From positions 6,327,501-6,391,500 of the forward strand of contig NZ_CP063374.1 of NCBI RefSeq assembly GCF_015160875.1: a stretch of 64,000 nt of DNA, in the 5' to 3' direction. The stretch comes from Streptomyces chromofuscus. Its GTDB lineage: Bacteria; Actinomycetota; Actinomycetes; Streptomycetales; Streptomycetaceae. Both the position numbers and the translations under genes were made by a program. Positions 25,186-32,414 of the stretch are shown here, piece after piece. Position 1 is the stretch's first letter, and each line of letters opens with the position of its first letter. Under the pieces are notes generated by a model. The model saw only the letters and a program-made list of their open reading frames with translations, searched no databases and was not told where the DNA came from.

Positions 25186-26124
25186 ATGACCCAGGCACCC
25201 ACACCCACCGAGGACACCGTCCGCCGACTGGTCCGTTCCCTGCTCAAGGAAGGCGCGGCCGGCCCCGAGGTGCGGCCGGTGGCCGCGGGCGGGCACACCA
25301 CGTGGTGGGTCGGCACCCGGCATGTGCTGCGGCTCGCCCCCGACCGCGAGGCCGCCGCGCGCCAGCGCCGCGAACTGCGCCTGCGCGACCTGGTCCGCCC
25401 GCACGTCCCGGTCGCCGTGCCGACCAGCGTGGCGCACGGCGACTGGGCGCCCGGTCTCACCTACACCCTGGACACCATGGTGCCCGGCGGCTCGGCGCCC
25501 GAGCCCGACGTCTCCGCCCTCGGGGAGGCCGACCTGGCCGGACTCCTCACGGGGCTGCGCGCGGTGCCCGTACGGCAGGCCGAGGCGCTCGGTGTGCCGC
25601 GGGCCGCCCCGCGCTCCCCGGAGAAGCTGCGCGCCGCCGCCGGCCGCGCCGCCGAACGCCTTTCCGTGACCGACGAGTTCGACGCCACCCCGCTGCACCC
25701 GTTCACCCCGGCAGCGGCGGCCCAGCTCGCCGCCCAGCCCGGCGGAGCGGTCCTCGTCCACCACGGCCTGACCGGCGCGCACCTCGTGGTCAGCGCCGAC
25801 GGCCGGGTCCGCGGCGTCCTCGGCTGGGACGACGCGGTCCTCGGCGACCCCGCCGAGGACATCGCCGCCCTGGCCCTCACCGTCGGCGCCCCCGCCGCCG
25901 TTCGCGCCGCCACGCTCGCCGGTTACGGCGCCCGGCCCTGCCTGCGCGGCCTGTGGCTGGCCCGCTGCGACAGCGTCATCCGCCTCGCCGCCCGCCTTGC
26001 CGGCCGGGGCGAGGCCCCCCTGCCCGACCTCAGGACGCAGCTGCGCCACGCGTGGGAGGCGATCCTCCTGGAACGCGTGACGGAGTTCCGCGGCGACGAC
26101 ACCGACACGGACGACGCGCTGTAG
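25186..26124 (+). CDS. aminoglycoside-phosphotransferase-fold protein lacking catalytic Asp
   Basis: A 312-residue protein with the APH/choline-kinase fold layout: an N-lobe with GGHTTWWVGTRHVLRLA and a C-lobe ending in a GDPAEDIAALAL segment. The catalytic-loop position reads VHHGLTGAHL (about 191-200), where active members have H-x-D-L, and the metal-binding IDW equivalent reads VLGWDDA (211-217). Both key aspartates are therefore Gly (residues 194 and 213). It may be a pseudokinase or use the neighbouring Asp215/216. The gene follows the aminopeptidase by 46 bp. No resistance function can be claimed. Confidence 0.78.
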   Translation: MTQAPTPTEDTVRRLVRSLLKEGAAGPEVRPVAAGGHTTWWVGTRHVLRLAPDREAAARQRRELRLRDLVRPHVPVAVPTSVAHGDWAPGLTYTLDTMVPGGSAPEPDVSALGEADLAGLLTGLRAVPVRQAEALGVPRAAPRSPEKLRAAAGRAAERLSVTDEFDATPLHPFTPAAAAQLAAQPGGAVLVHHGLTGAHLVVSADGRVRGVLGWDDAVLGDPAEDIAALALTVGAPAAVRAATLAGYGARPCLRGLWLARCDSVIRLAARLAGRGEAPLPDLRTQLRHAWEAILLERVTEFRGDDTDTDDAL

Positions 26125-26352
26125 GGGTGGGTGGTGCCGATCGTGCCGTCCCGGCCCCAGGCACCCGCCCCGCAGGGCACCCGCACGAGGCGGCCCGGGA
26201 CGACACCCGGCTCGTGCCGCCCAGGGCAGCCACCCTCACACGCGCCCCGCACACACGCGTGCCACCCGGGGCGGGACAGGCACCCACACACACGTGCCAC
26301 CCGAGTAGCACCCCTGCACGCGGGTGCCACCGGAACACCCCCCCGTATCCCC
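26125..26352. repeat. C-rich degenerate repeats between convergent genes
   Basis: The 228-bp gap contains repeated variants of GTGCCACCCG and GGCACCC(A/G)CAC, including GGGTGCCACC and CACGTGCCACC. No gene or clear terminator is seen. It separates the kinase-fold gene from the end of treZ. Confidence 0.5.
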
Positions 26353-28098
26353 TTACGGCTGTGCCACCACCACGCCGCACTCACCGGGAACCCGCAGCAC
26401 CCCCTCCCCGTCCGGCGGTGCGACCGGTTCCCACGCGGCGAGGATCTGGGCCGGGCGGGTGCCCAGGGGGATCTCCGCGGGGGTCTCGGCGAGGTTAACG
26501 GCCACGCAGACGTCCCCGCGCCGGAAGGCGAGCCAGCGTGCCTCCTCGTCGTGGGCCACCTTGATGTCGGAGAGATCCGGGTCGGTGAGGTCCGGCTGCT
26601 CGCGGCGGAGGGCGATGAGCCGGCGGTACCAGGCCAGTACGCGCGCGTGGGGCTCGCGGTCGGGCTCGGCCCAGTCCAGGCAGGAGCGGTCCCGGGTGGC
26701 CGGGTCCTGCGGGTCCGGCACGTCCTCCTCGGCCCACCCGTGCGCCGCGAACTCCCGCCGCCTGCCCCGCCGTACCGCCTCCGCGAGCTCGGGATCGGTG
26801 TGGTCGGTGAAGAACTGCCAGGGCGTGCCTGCCGCCCACTCCTCGCCCATGAACAGCATGGGTGTGAACGGCCCCGTGAGCACCAGGGTGGCCGCGCAGG
26901 CCAGCAGACCGGGGGAGAGGCCGGCGGAAAGGCGGTCCCCCTGCGCGCGGTTGCCGACCTGGTCGTGGGTCTGGCTGTAGCCGAGGAGCCGGTGCGCGGA
27001 GACCCGCGCACGGTCCAGCGGCCGCCCGTGACGCCGGCCCCGGAAGCTGGAATAGGTGCCGTCGTGGAAGAAACCGCCCGTGAGCGTCTTGGCGAGCGCG
27101 CCGGCGGGGGCGCGCGCGAAGTCCGCGTAGTACCCCTGTGACTCGCCCGTCAGCGCCGTGTGCAGGGCGTGATGGAAGTCGTCGTTCCACTGCGCGTGCA
27201 GCCCCAGCCCGCCCTCCCCGCGGGGGGTGATGAGCCGTGGGTCGTTCCGGTCGGACTCGGCGATGAGAAACAGCGGGCGGCCCGACTCCGCGGCGAGGGC
27301 GTCCACCGCGGCCGACAGCTCCTCCAGGAAGTCCACCGCGCGCGTGTCCGCCAGCGCGTGCACGGCGTCCAGGCGCAGCCCGTCGAGCCGGTAGTCGCGC
27401 AGCCAGGCCAGCGCGCTGCCGATCAGGAACGCCCGCACCTCGTCCGAGCCGGGCGCGTCCAGGTTGACGGCCGCTCCCCACGGGGTGTGGTGCTGGTCGG
27501 TGAAGTAGGGGCCGAACTCGGGCAGGTAGTTGCCGGACGGGCCGAGGTGGTTGTGCACGACGTCCAGGACCACGCCGAGACCGAGTCCGTGGGCCCGGTC
27601 GACGAAGCGTTTCAGCGCGGCGGGCCCGCCGTACGGCTCGTGCACCGCCCACAGGGAGACGCCCTCGTAACCCCAGCCGTGTTGCCCGGGAAAGGGGCAC
27701 AGGGGCATCAACTCGACGTGGGTGACACCGAGGTCGGCGAGATGCCCGAGCCGCTCCGCCGCCGCGTCCAGCGTGCCCTCGCGCGTGTAGGTGCCCACGT
27801 GCAGCTCGTACAGGACCGCGCCCTGGAGCGGGCGTCCGGACCACTGCTCGCGCCAGGTGTGGAGCCCTTGGTCGACGACCGCGCTCTGCCCGTCCGGGCC
27901 GTCCGGCTGCCGCCGCGAGCGCGGATCGGGCCGCACCGGGCCGTCGTCCACCGCGAAGCCGTAACGCGTGCCGTCGCGCGCCTCTTCCTCGACGATCCAC
28001 CACCCCGCCCGCTCCGAATCGTGCTCCATCGCGCGCGTGGCTCCGTCGCAATGGAGCGTCACACGGCCGGCCTGCGGTGCCCACACCTCGAACTGCAC
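26353..28098 (-). CDS. treZ: malto-oligosyltrehalose trehalohydrolase
   Basis: A 581-residue GH13 enzyme that releases trehalose from malto-oligosyltrehalose made by TreY. It has an N-terminal CBM48-like domain (FEVWAPQAGRVTLHCDG), then the GH13 regions VVLDVVHNHLGPSG, GLRLDAVHALAD with the nucleophile Asp and FLIAESDRND with the acid/base Glu, and a C-terminal beta domain. Start is GTG with AAGGGGA seven bases upstream. treY lies 4.3 kb away, with four unrelated genes in between, although the two enzymes act consecutively. Confidence 0.95.
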   Translation of the reverse strand: MQFEVWAPQAGRVTLHCDGATRAMEHDSERAGWWIVEEEARDGTRYGFAVDDGPVRPDPRSRRQPDGPDGQSAVVDQGLHTWREQWSGRPLQGAVLYELHVGTYTREGTLDAAAERLGHLADLGVTHVELMPLCPFPGQHGWGYEGVSLWAVHEPYGGPAALKRFVDRAHGLGLGVVLDVVHNHLGPSGNYLPEFGPYFTDQHHTPWGAAVNLDAPGSDEVRAFLIGSALAWLRDYRLDGLRLDAVHALADTRAVDFLEELSAAVDALAAESGRPLFLIAESDRNDPRLITPRGEGGLGLHAQWNDDFHHALHTALTGESQGYYADFARAPAGALAKTLTGGFFHDGTYSSFRGRRHGRPLDRARVSAHRLLGYSQTHDQVGNRAQGDRLSAGLSPGLLACAATLVLTGPFTPMLFMGEEWAAGTPWQFFTDHTDPELAEAVRRGRRREFAAHGWAEEDVPDPQDPATRDRSCLDWAEPDREPHARVLAWYRRLIALRREQPDLTDPDLSDIKVAHDEEARWLAFRRGDVCVAVNLAETPAEIPLGTRPAQILAAWEPVAPPDGEGVLRVPGECGVVVAQP

Positions 28099-28136
28099 GG
28101 ACGGTTCCCCTTCGTCTGCTCACCGTGATGTAGCCA

Positions 28137-28160
28137 GATCATCGTGCTCCACACGAGATC
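28137..28160. promoter_or_regulatory. imperfect dyad in treZ upstream region
   Basis: GATCATCGTG and CACGAGATC form an imperfect inverted repeat around CTCCA within the AT-richer 173-bp divergent region (28099-28271) between treZ and the FHA gene. Candidate operator only. Confidence 0.3.
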
Positions 28161-28271
28161 AATCTGCTGGTGCATACCCCCTTTTGCGGCGGGTGTCGTC
28201 CGGTACGCGCGCGTGGTGGCCGTTTCCCCGATTTCTGGACACCCGCGGTTCACTGCCCGACAATCACCCGT

Positions 28272-28823
28272 GTGACGTCGTCCTTCGAGTTCCCGACCTA
28301 CCGCGCGCGGCTGTCCGACGCGGAGCGCGACAAGGCGCTGCAGGTGCTGCGTGACGGCGTCGCCATGGGTCGTCTGTCGCACGACACGTTCATCCGGCGC
28401 ATGGAACTGGCGCTCGCCGCCCGCCGGTCCGACGAACTGGCCGTCCTCACCGCGGACCTGCCCTCCGAAGGCCGGGTCGCGCGCCTGGTGTTCGGCACGG
28501 TGGAGGCGGTGTCGGGTTTCACCGAGCGGCTGCGCAGGGCCTGGCGGGCCGAACGGCTGCCCAAGCTGCTGCTGCCCCACCCCGCGGCCGGGCGTCCCCT
28601 GCGCATAGGCCGTGACCCCGCCAGCGGGCTCCGGCTCAACCACGAGACGGTCTCCCGGGTGCACGCCGAACTCACCCGCCAGGGCGGGACGTGGGTCCTG
28701 CGGGACCTCGGCTCGACCAATGGCACGACCGTGAACGGACGGCGTGTCATCGGCGCGACCGCGGTCAGCGAAGGCGACCAGGTCGGCTTCGGGCAGGTGG
28801 TCTTCCGGCTCGCCGCCCACTGA
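28272..28823 (+). CDS. DUF1707 and FHA domain protein
   Basis: A 183-residue protein with an N-terminal DUF1707 (about 3-58; YRARLSDAERDKALQVLRDG and SHDTFIRRMELALAARRSDEL) and a C-terminal forkhead-associated domain (about 105-180) with the phosphothreonine-binding residues in PLRIGRDP, ETVSRVHAEL and DLGSTNGTTVNGRRV. It probably docks phosphorylated partners of Ser/Thr kinases. GACAAT (28259-28264) lies eight bases before the GTG, suggesting a leaderless transcript. No partner kinase is in the window. Confidence 0.9.
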   Translation: MTSSFEFPTYRARLSDAERDKALQVLRDGVAMGRLSHDTFIRRMELALAARRSDELAVLTADLPSEGRVARLVFGTVEAVSGFTERLRRAWRAERLPKLLLPHPAAGRPLRIGRDPASGLRLNHETVSRVHAELTRQGGTWVLRDLGSTNGTTVNGRRVIGATAVSEGDQVGFGQVVFRLAAH

Positions 28824-28944
28824 GCCGCAACCCGCCCCCGCCCGGCCCGCCGATGCCGTGGAGCACCGCGCGACCCCCAGCACGGGACCCGCAAGTCACC
28901 CTCTTCTCGGCGGTGTTGACGTACACCTGAAGTCGTGACTGACT

Positions 28945-30351
28945 GTGCGTACACCACCCACATCAGGTGAACCGACGGCACCACGGAGGTGTGCCCTGCC
29001 GCCACTCCTCCGCTATCCGACCGTCGACGAGCTGGGCGCGCGAGCGACCGCCCTCGTCGCCCGCCACCCCCGTTCCGCGCGGCTGCGCCGCATCGGCGCC
29101 TCGCGCGCGGGCACGCCCCTGTGGCTGCTGTCCGTCGGCCACGGCAGCCGCCACGTCCTGGTCGTCGCCGGACCGCACGCCAACGAGCCCGTCGGCGGTG
29201 CCACCGTGCTGCTGCTGGCCGAGCGGGCCCTGTCCGACCCGCGCCTGACCGAGGGCGCCGACACGACCTGGAACCTGCTGCTGTGCCTCGATCCCGACGG
29301 CCTGCGGCACAACGAGGGCTGGCTGACGGGGCCGTACAGCCTCGACCGGTACTTCCGCAGGTTCTTCCGCCCCGGCTTCCTGGAACAGCCCGAGTGGCTG
29401 CCCGACGGCTCGGGCGCCGCCGTACTGCCGGAAACGCGTGCCCTGCTCGCCGTCCAGGACGAACTGAAACCTTTCTTCCAGTGCTCCCTGCACGGCGTCG
29501 ACGTCGGCGGCGGCTTCGTCGAACTCACGCGCGACCTGCCCGGGCTCGCGCAGACCGTGGCGCAGACGTCGGCCCGCCTCGGCATCCCGCGCGAACTCGG
29601 GGCGTACGACGCCCTGTACTGGCCGACCCTGGGACCCGCCGTCTACGGGATACCGCCGCCGCGCCGGGGGGACCTGGTGGCGGCCATCACCGAGGCGGCC
29701 GTCGAGTCGACCTGGTACCACCCGCACCGGCACGGCACGGTGACGGCCGTCGTGGAGGCGCCCATGTGGGCCGTGGACGCCGTGGGCGACGGCTCCGCGC
29801 CCGCCGACGCGGACACCGAGCTGCGCGCCCTCAGTCGCGCCTTGCGCCGGGACACGCGGCTGCTGCGGGGCATCCTCGCGCGCGTGCGCCCGCATGCCGC
29901 CGCCGTCCCGGACGCGGCCCGCCTGCTCGCCCCGGTCGACGACTACCTGCTCGTCAGCCCCGGGCTCGCCGACGCCTGGGACCCGGACCTCGTCGACCAC
30001 CGACCGCGACGCCCGCTGCCGGCGCTGACCACCGCCCGGCTGACCGCCCTGCGCATCGCCGGGCGCCGGCTGGCCCTGCGCACGGCGGGGCTGCTGCACC
30101 AGCTGGTCACCCGCGCGGGGCGTGATCCGGCCGGTGTGCTGCCCGAGCTGGACGGGCTGGTCGACCAGTGGTGCGCCGAGTACCGGGACCTCTGCGGGGC
30201 CCGCTGGGTCCCTGTCGCGCGCCAGGCCGAGTACCAGGCCCAACTGGTCTTCGCCGCCTGCGAACTGGCCCGGCGGCGGGCGACCGGGACCTCCCGTTCG
30301 GGTGAGTCGGGCTGGGGCTGCGAGTCGGTCGTGCCGATGCACCGGGAATGA
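28945..30351 (+). CDS. M14-family zinc carboxypeptidase-like protein
   Basis: A 468-residue M14-like protein. Zinc-binding H-x-x-E is in AGPHANEPVGG, the third zinc ligand is probably His in QCSLHGVDVGG and the catalytic Glu is in TAVVEAPMWAV. There is no clear signal peptide. The GTG at 28945 lacks a ribosome-binding site; an in-frame CTG at 28996 is preceded six bases upstream by GGAGG and would begin LPPLLRYPTV, lining up with the start of the paralogue at 30891. The true start is thus uncertain. The stop overlaps the inhibitor gene ATG by 4 bp. Confidence 0.85.
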   Translation: MRTPPTSGEPTAPRRCALPPLLRYPTVDELGARATALVARHPRSARLRRIGASRAGTPLWLLSVGHGSRHVLVVAGPHANEPVGGATVLLLAERALSDPRLTEGADTTWNLLLCLDPDGLRHNEGWLTGPYSLDRYFRRFFRPGFLEQPEWLPDGSGAAVLPETRALLAVQDELKPFFQCSLHGVDVGGGFVELTRDLPGLAQTVAQTSARLGIPRELGAYDALYWPTLGPAVYGIPPPRRGDLVAAITEAAVESTWYHPHRHGTVTAVVEAPMWAVDAVGDGSAPADADTELRALSRALRRDTRLLRGILARVRPHAAAVPDAARLLAPVDDYLLVSPGLADAWDPDLVDHRPRRPLPALTTARLTALRIAGRRLALRTAGLLHQLVTRAGRDPAGVLPELDGLVDQWCAEYRDLCGARWVPVARQAEYQAQLVFAACELARRRATGTSRSGESGWGCESVVPMHRE

Positions 30352-30767
30352 CGTACACCCTCACGACGAAAGCAGTGCGCGGCGGTCTGCTGGCGACGGC
30401 CGCCCTCCTGGCCGTCGGCGCCGCACCGGCGCGGGCGTCGGTCCAGGAGTCCCGCGCGGGCGACTGGCTCTACCTCACGGTCAGCCGGGGCGACGCCCAG
30501 TCCGGCGACACGCGGGGCACCGTGCTGATGTGCGACCCGCCGCAGGGGCACCGGCGGGCCGCCGAGGCCTGCGCCCAGCTCGACGCGGTGGGCGGCGACA
30601 TCACGCGCATGCCGATGGCGCACGCCTCCTGTCTGATGATCCACGCGCCGGTGACCGTCGACGCGGTCGGGGAGTGGCGCGGACAGCCGGTCGACTACCG
30701 GCGGACGTTTCCGAACGACTGCGAGATGCGGGTGCGTACAGGGGCGGTGTTCGCGTTGGACGGCTGA
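30348..30767 (+). CDS. secreted subtilisin-inhibitor-like protein (SSI family)
   Basis: A 139-residue secreted protease inhibitor. A Sec signal peptide (about 1-30, ending ARA) precedes a compact domain with four cysteines (62, 75, 95, 125) matching the two SSI disulfides. The reactive loop reads SCLM-IHAPV, giving a P1 Met97 as in classical SSI, so subtilisin-like proteases are the likely targets. FPNDC near the C-terminus corresponds to the conserved TFSNEC of SSI. The ATG overlaps the carboxypeptidase stop (ATGA), implying co-translation, which is unusual for SSI genes. Confidence 0.93.
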   Translation: MTYTLTTKAVRGGLLATAALLAVGAAPARASVQESRAGDWLYLTVSRGDAQSGDTRGTVLMCDPPQGHRRAAEACAQLDAVGGDITRMPMAHASCLMIHAPVTVDAVGEWRGQPVDYRRTFPNDCEMRVRTGAVFALDG

Positions 30768-30890
30768 CGGCTGACGGCCGGTGGCCGGTGGCCGGTGGCC
30801 GGCGGGTGCCGGGCGGCAGTTGACGGGTGGCGGCTGTCGGCCGGTGGTTCGTGTGCGTTCGCCGGGGCCCCGCGCGCGTCGCTCCGAGGT
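30768..30890. repeat. GGCCGGT-rich short tandem repeats
   Basis: After the inhibitor stop, runs of TGACGGC and GGCCGGT units fill the 123-bp gap between convergent genes. No gene and no clean terminator were seen. Confidence 0.55.
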
Positions 30891-32144
30891 TCACGCGGCC
30901 CGGTCGCGTGCGTGGAGGGCCGCCGCGACGACGGTGCGGGCCTGGTGCTCGACCTGGTGCTCGAGCGGCACCCACCGGGCCCGGAAGCGGTCGGCGAAGG
31001 CCTCGCTCCAGGTCGCCACGAGCCGTTCCAGGCGCGGGGCCGCACGGTCGTCGGTCTCCTGGAGGACCCGCAACAGCATCGCCGCCGCCCGCAGAGGCAG
31101 GCGGCGGGCGAAGGCGTCGACGCTCCCGATGTACGCCATCGTGTGCCCGGCGGGCGGCGTGCACGTCCAGTCGGCGGCCAGCCCCGGCACCAGTTCCAGC
31201 GCCCATCTGGTGGCGCGCAGGAGGGGTCCGTCCGCGCCCTCCAGGCGTGGTGACGCATCGGACAGCACCCGTTCCACCGTGAGCGTGTCCCTCAGCAGCC
31301 GGCCCGCCAGGCGTCGCATCGCCGCGGCCGGCGCCGGATGCGGAGCCGGGTCGTCCACCAGGTCGCTCGCCCACATCGGCACCTCCACGACCGCCGTCAG
31401 GCCGCCGTACCGGTGCACGTGGTACCAGGTGCTGTGCCGGGCGTCGTCGGCGGGCAGGCTCGGGTACGCAGGCCCCGCTCCGGCGGCCGGCATCACGTGC
31501 ACCCCGGGGCCGGTCGCGGGCCAGCCCGCGGCGTCCGACGAACCCGTCTCGACGGGTATGTGCAGCTCGGCCGCGGACTTGGCGAACGGCTCCGCCAGGC
31601 CGGGTATGTCCCCCGTCAGCTGCACCCAGCTGCCGCCCAGGTCAGTGCCGTGCAAGGTCACCTGGAGGTAGGGGCGCAGCTCGTCGATGACGCCGGTCAG
31701 GGCCCGTGTCTCGGGCGGCAGCCGGTCCGGCGGCAGCACGGCCGGCGACCACTCCGGCTGCTCCGGGCCCGCGGGCCGGAAGAACCCCAGGTGGTAGTCG
31801 AACAGGCTGCGCGGAGCCGGCGTGACGTGCAGGCTCGCGCCGTCCGGGTCCGCACACAGCAGGAAGTGCCACGACGTGCCGGACCGCAACTGCGGTTGCC
31901 GCAGGACTCGTGCGGCGACGGCGAGCAGCGTCGAGCCCCCGGTCGGCTCGTTCGCGTGCGCGCCCGCGACGACCAGGACGGCCCGTCGGGCGCGCCCCAC
32001 GGACAGCAGGTGCAGCGGCCGGCCCGCGCGGGAGACACCGATCTGCCGCAGGACGCACACGCCGGGATGCCGGACGGCCAGCGCCCGGGCGGACGCCACG
32101 ATTTCGGTCACGGTGGGGTAGCGCGGCTCCGGCAGGAGACTCAC
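30891..32144 (-). CDS. M14-family zinc carboxypeptidase-like protein, paralogue
   Basis: A 417-residue M14-like protein paralogous to the one at 28945: both share RYPTV near the start, the zinc motif AGAHANEPTGG, the third ligand in VTLHGTDLGGSW, and the catalytic Glu in TAVVEVPMWAS. The C-terminal half aligns throughout, pointing to an old duplication around the inhibitor gene. GTG 32144 was preferred over an upstream GTG (32189) because a TTGACA-containing promoter lies across the longer N-terminus and the paralogue begins at the same point. No signal peptide is evident. Confidence 0.85.
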   Translation of the reverse strand: MSLLPEPRYPTVTEIVASARALAVRHPGVCVLRQIGVSRAGRPLHLLSVGRARRAVLVVAGAHANEPTGGSTLLAVAARVLRQPQLRSGTSWHFLLCADPDGASLHVTPAPRSLFDYHLGFFRPAGPEQPEWSPAVLPPDRLPPETRALTGVIDELRPYLQVTLHGTDLGGSWVQLTGDIPGLAEPFAKSAAELHIPVETGSSDAAGWPATGPGVHVMPAAGAGPAYPSLPADDARHSTWYHVHRYGGLTAVVEVPMWASDLVDDPAPHPAPAAAMRRLAGRLLRDTLTVERVLSDASPRLEGADGPLLRATRWALELVPGLAADWTCTPPAGHTMAYIGSVDAFARRLPLRAAAMLLRVLQETDDRAAPRLERLVATWSEAFADRFRARWVPLEHQVEHQARTVVAAALHARDRAA

Positions 32145-32178
32145 CCCCGACGTGTCTTGTCCACCCGGCTCGCACCCG

Positions 32179-32208
32179 CAGTACCGCACGCTCCCGATGC
32201 AGTGTCAA
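32179..32208 (-). promoter_or_regulatory. candidate promoter of the second M14 gene
   Basis: On the minus strand TTGACA (32208-32203) is followed after 18 bp by GTACTG, a weak -10. The transcript would begin near 32172, upstream of the GTG at 32144. The rest of the gap to 32414 is CG-rich with a GTGCGTGCAC-type dyad and no gene. Confidence 0.35.
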
Positions 32209-32414
32209 GGAGAAGGCGAGGGAGCCTGCGGGGGCGCCCGGATGCACGCACGGCCGGGCGGACGTGCGTGCACGCCAGGGCACGGCCCGAGCGCCCCTGC
32301 CCCCTGCCCCTGCCTCCGGGGCTCCGCCGCTCCCCGGCCGCCCTCGCCGGCGGGGCCGCCACCCGCGCCGACCCGACGGCCCCGCACGCGACCGCCCGTG
32401 ACGCCGACCGCCTC

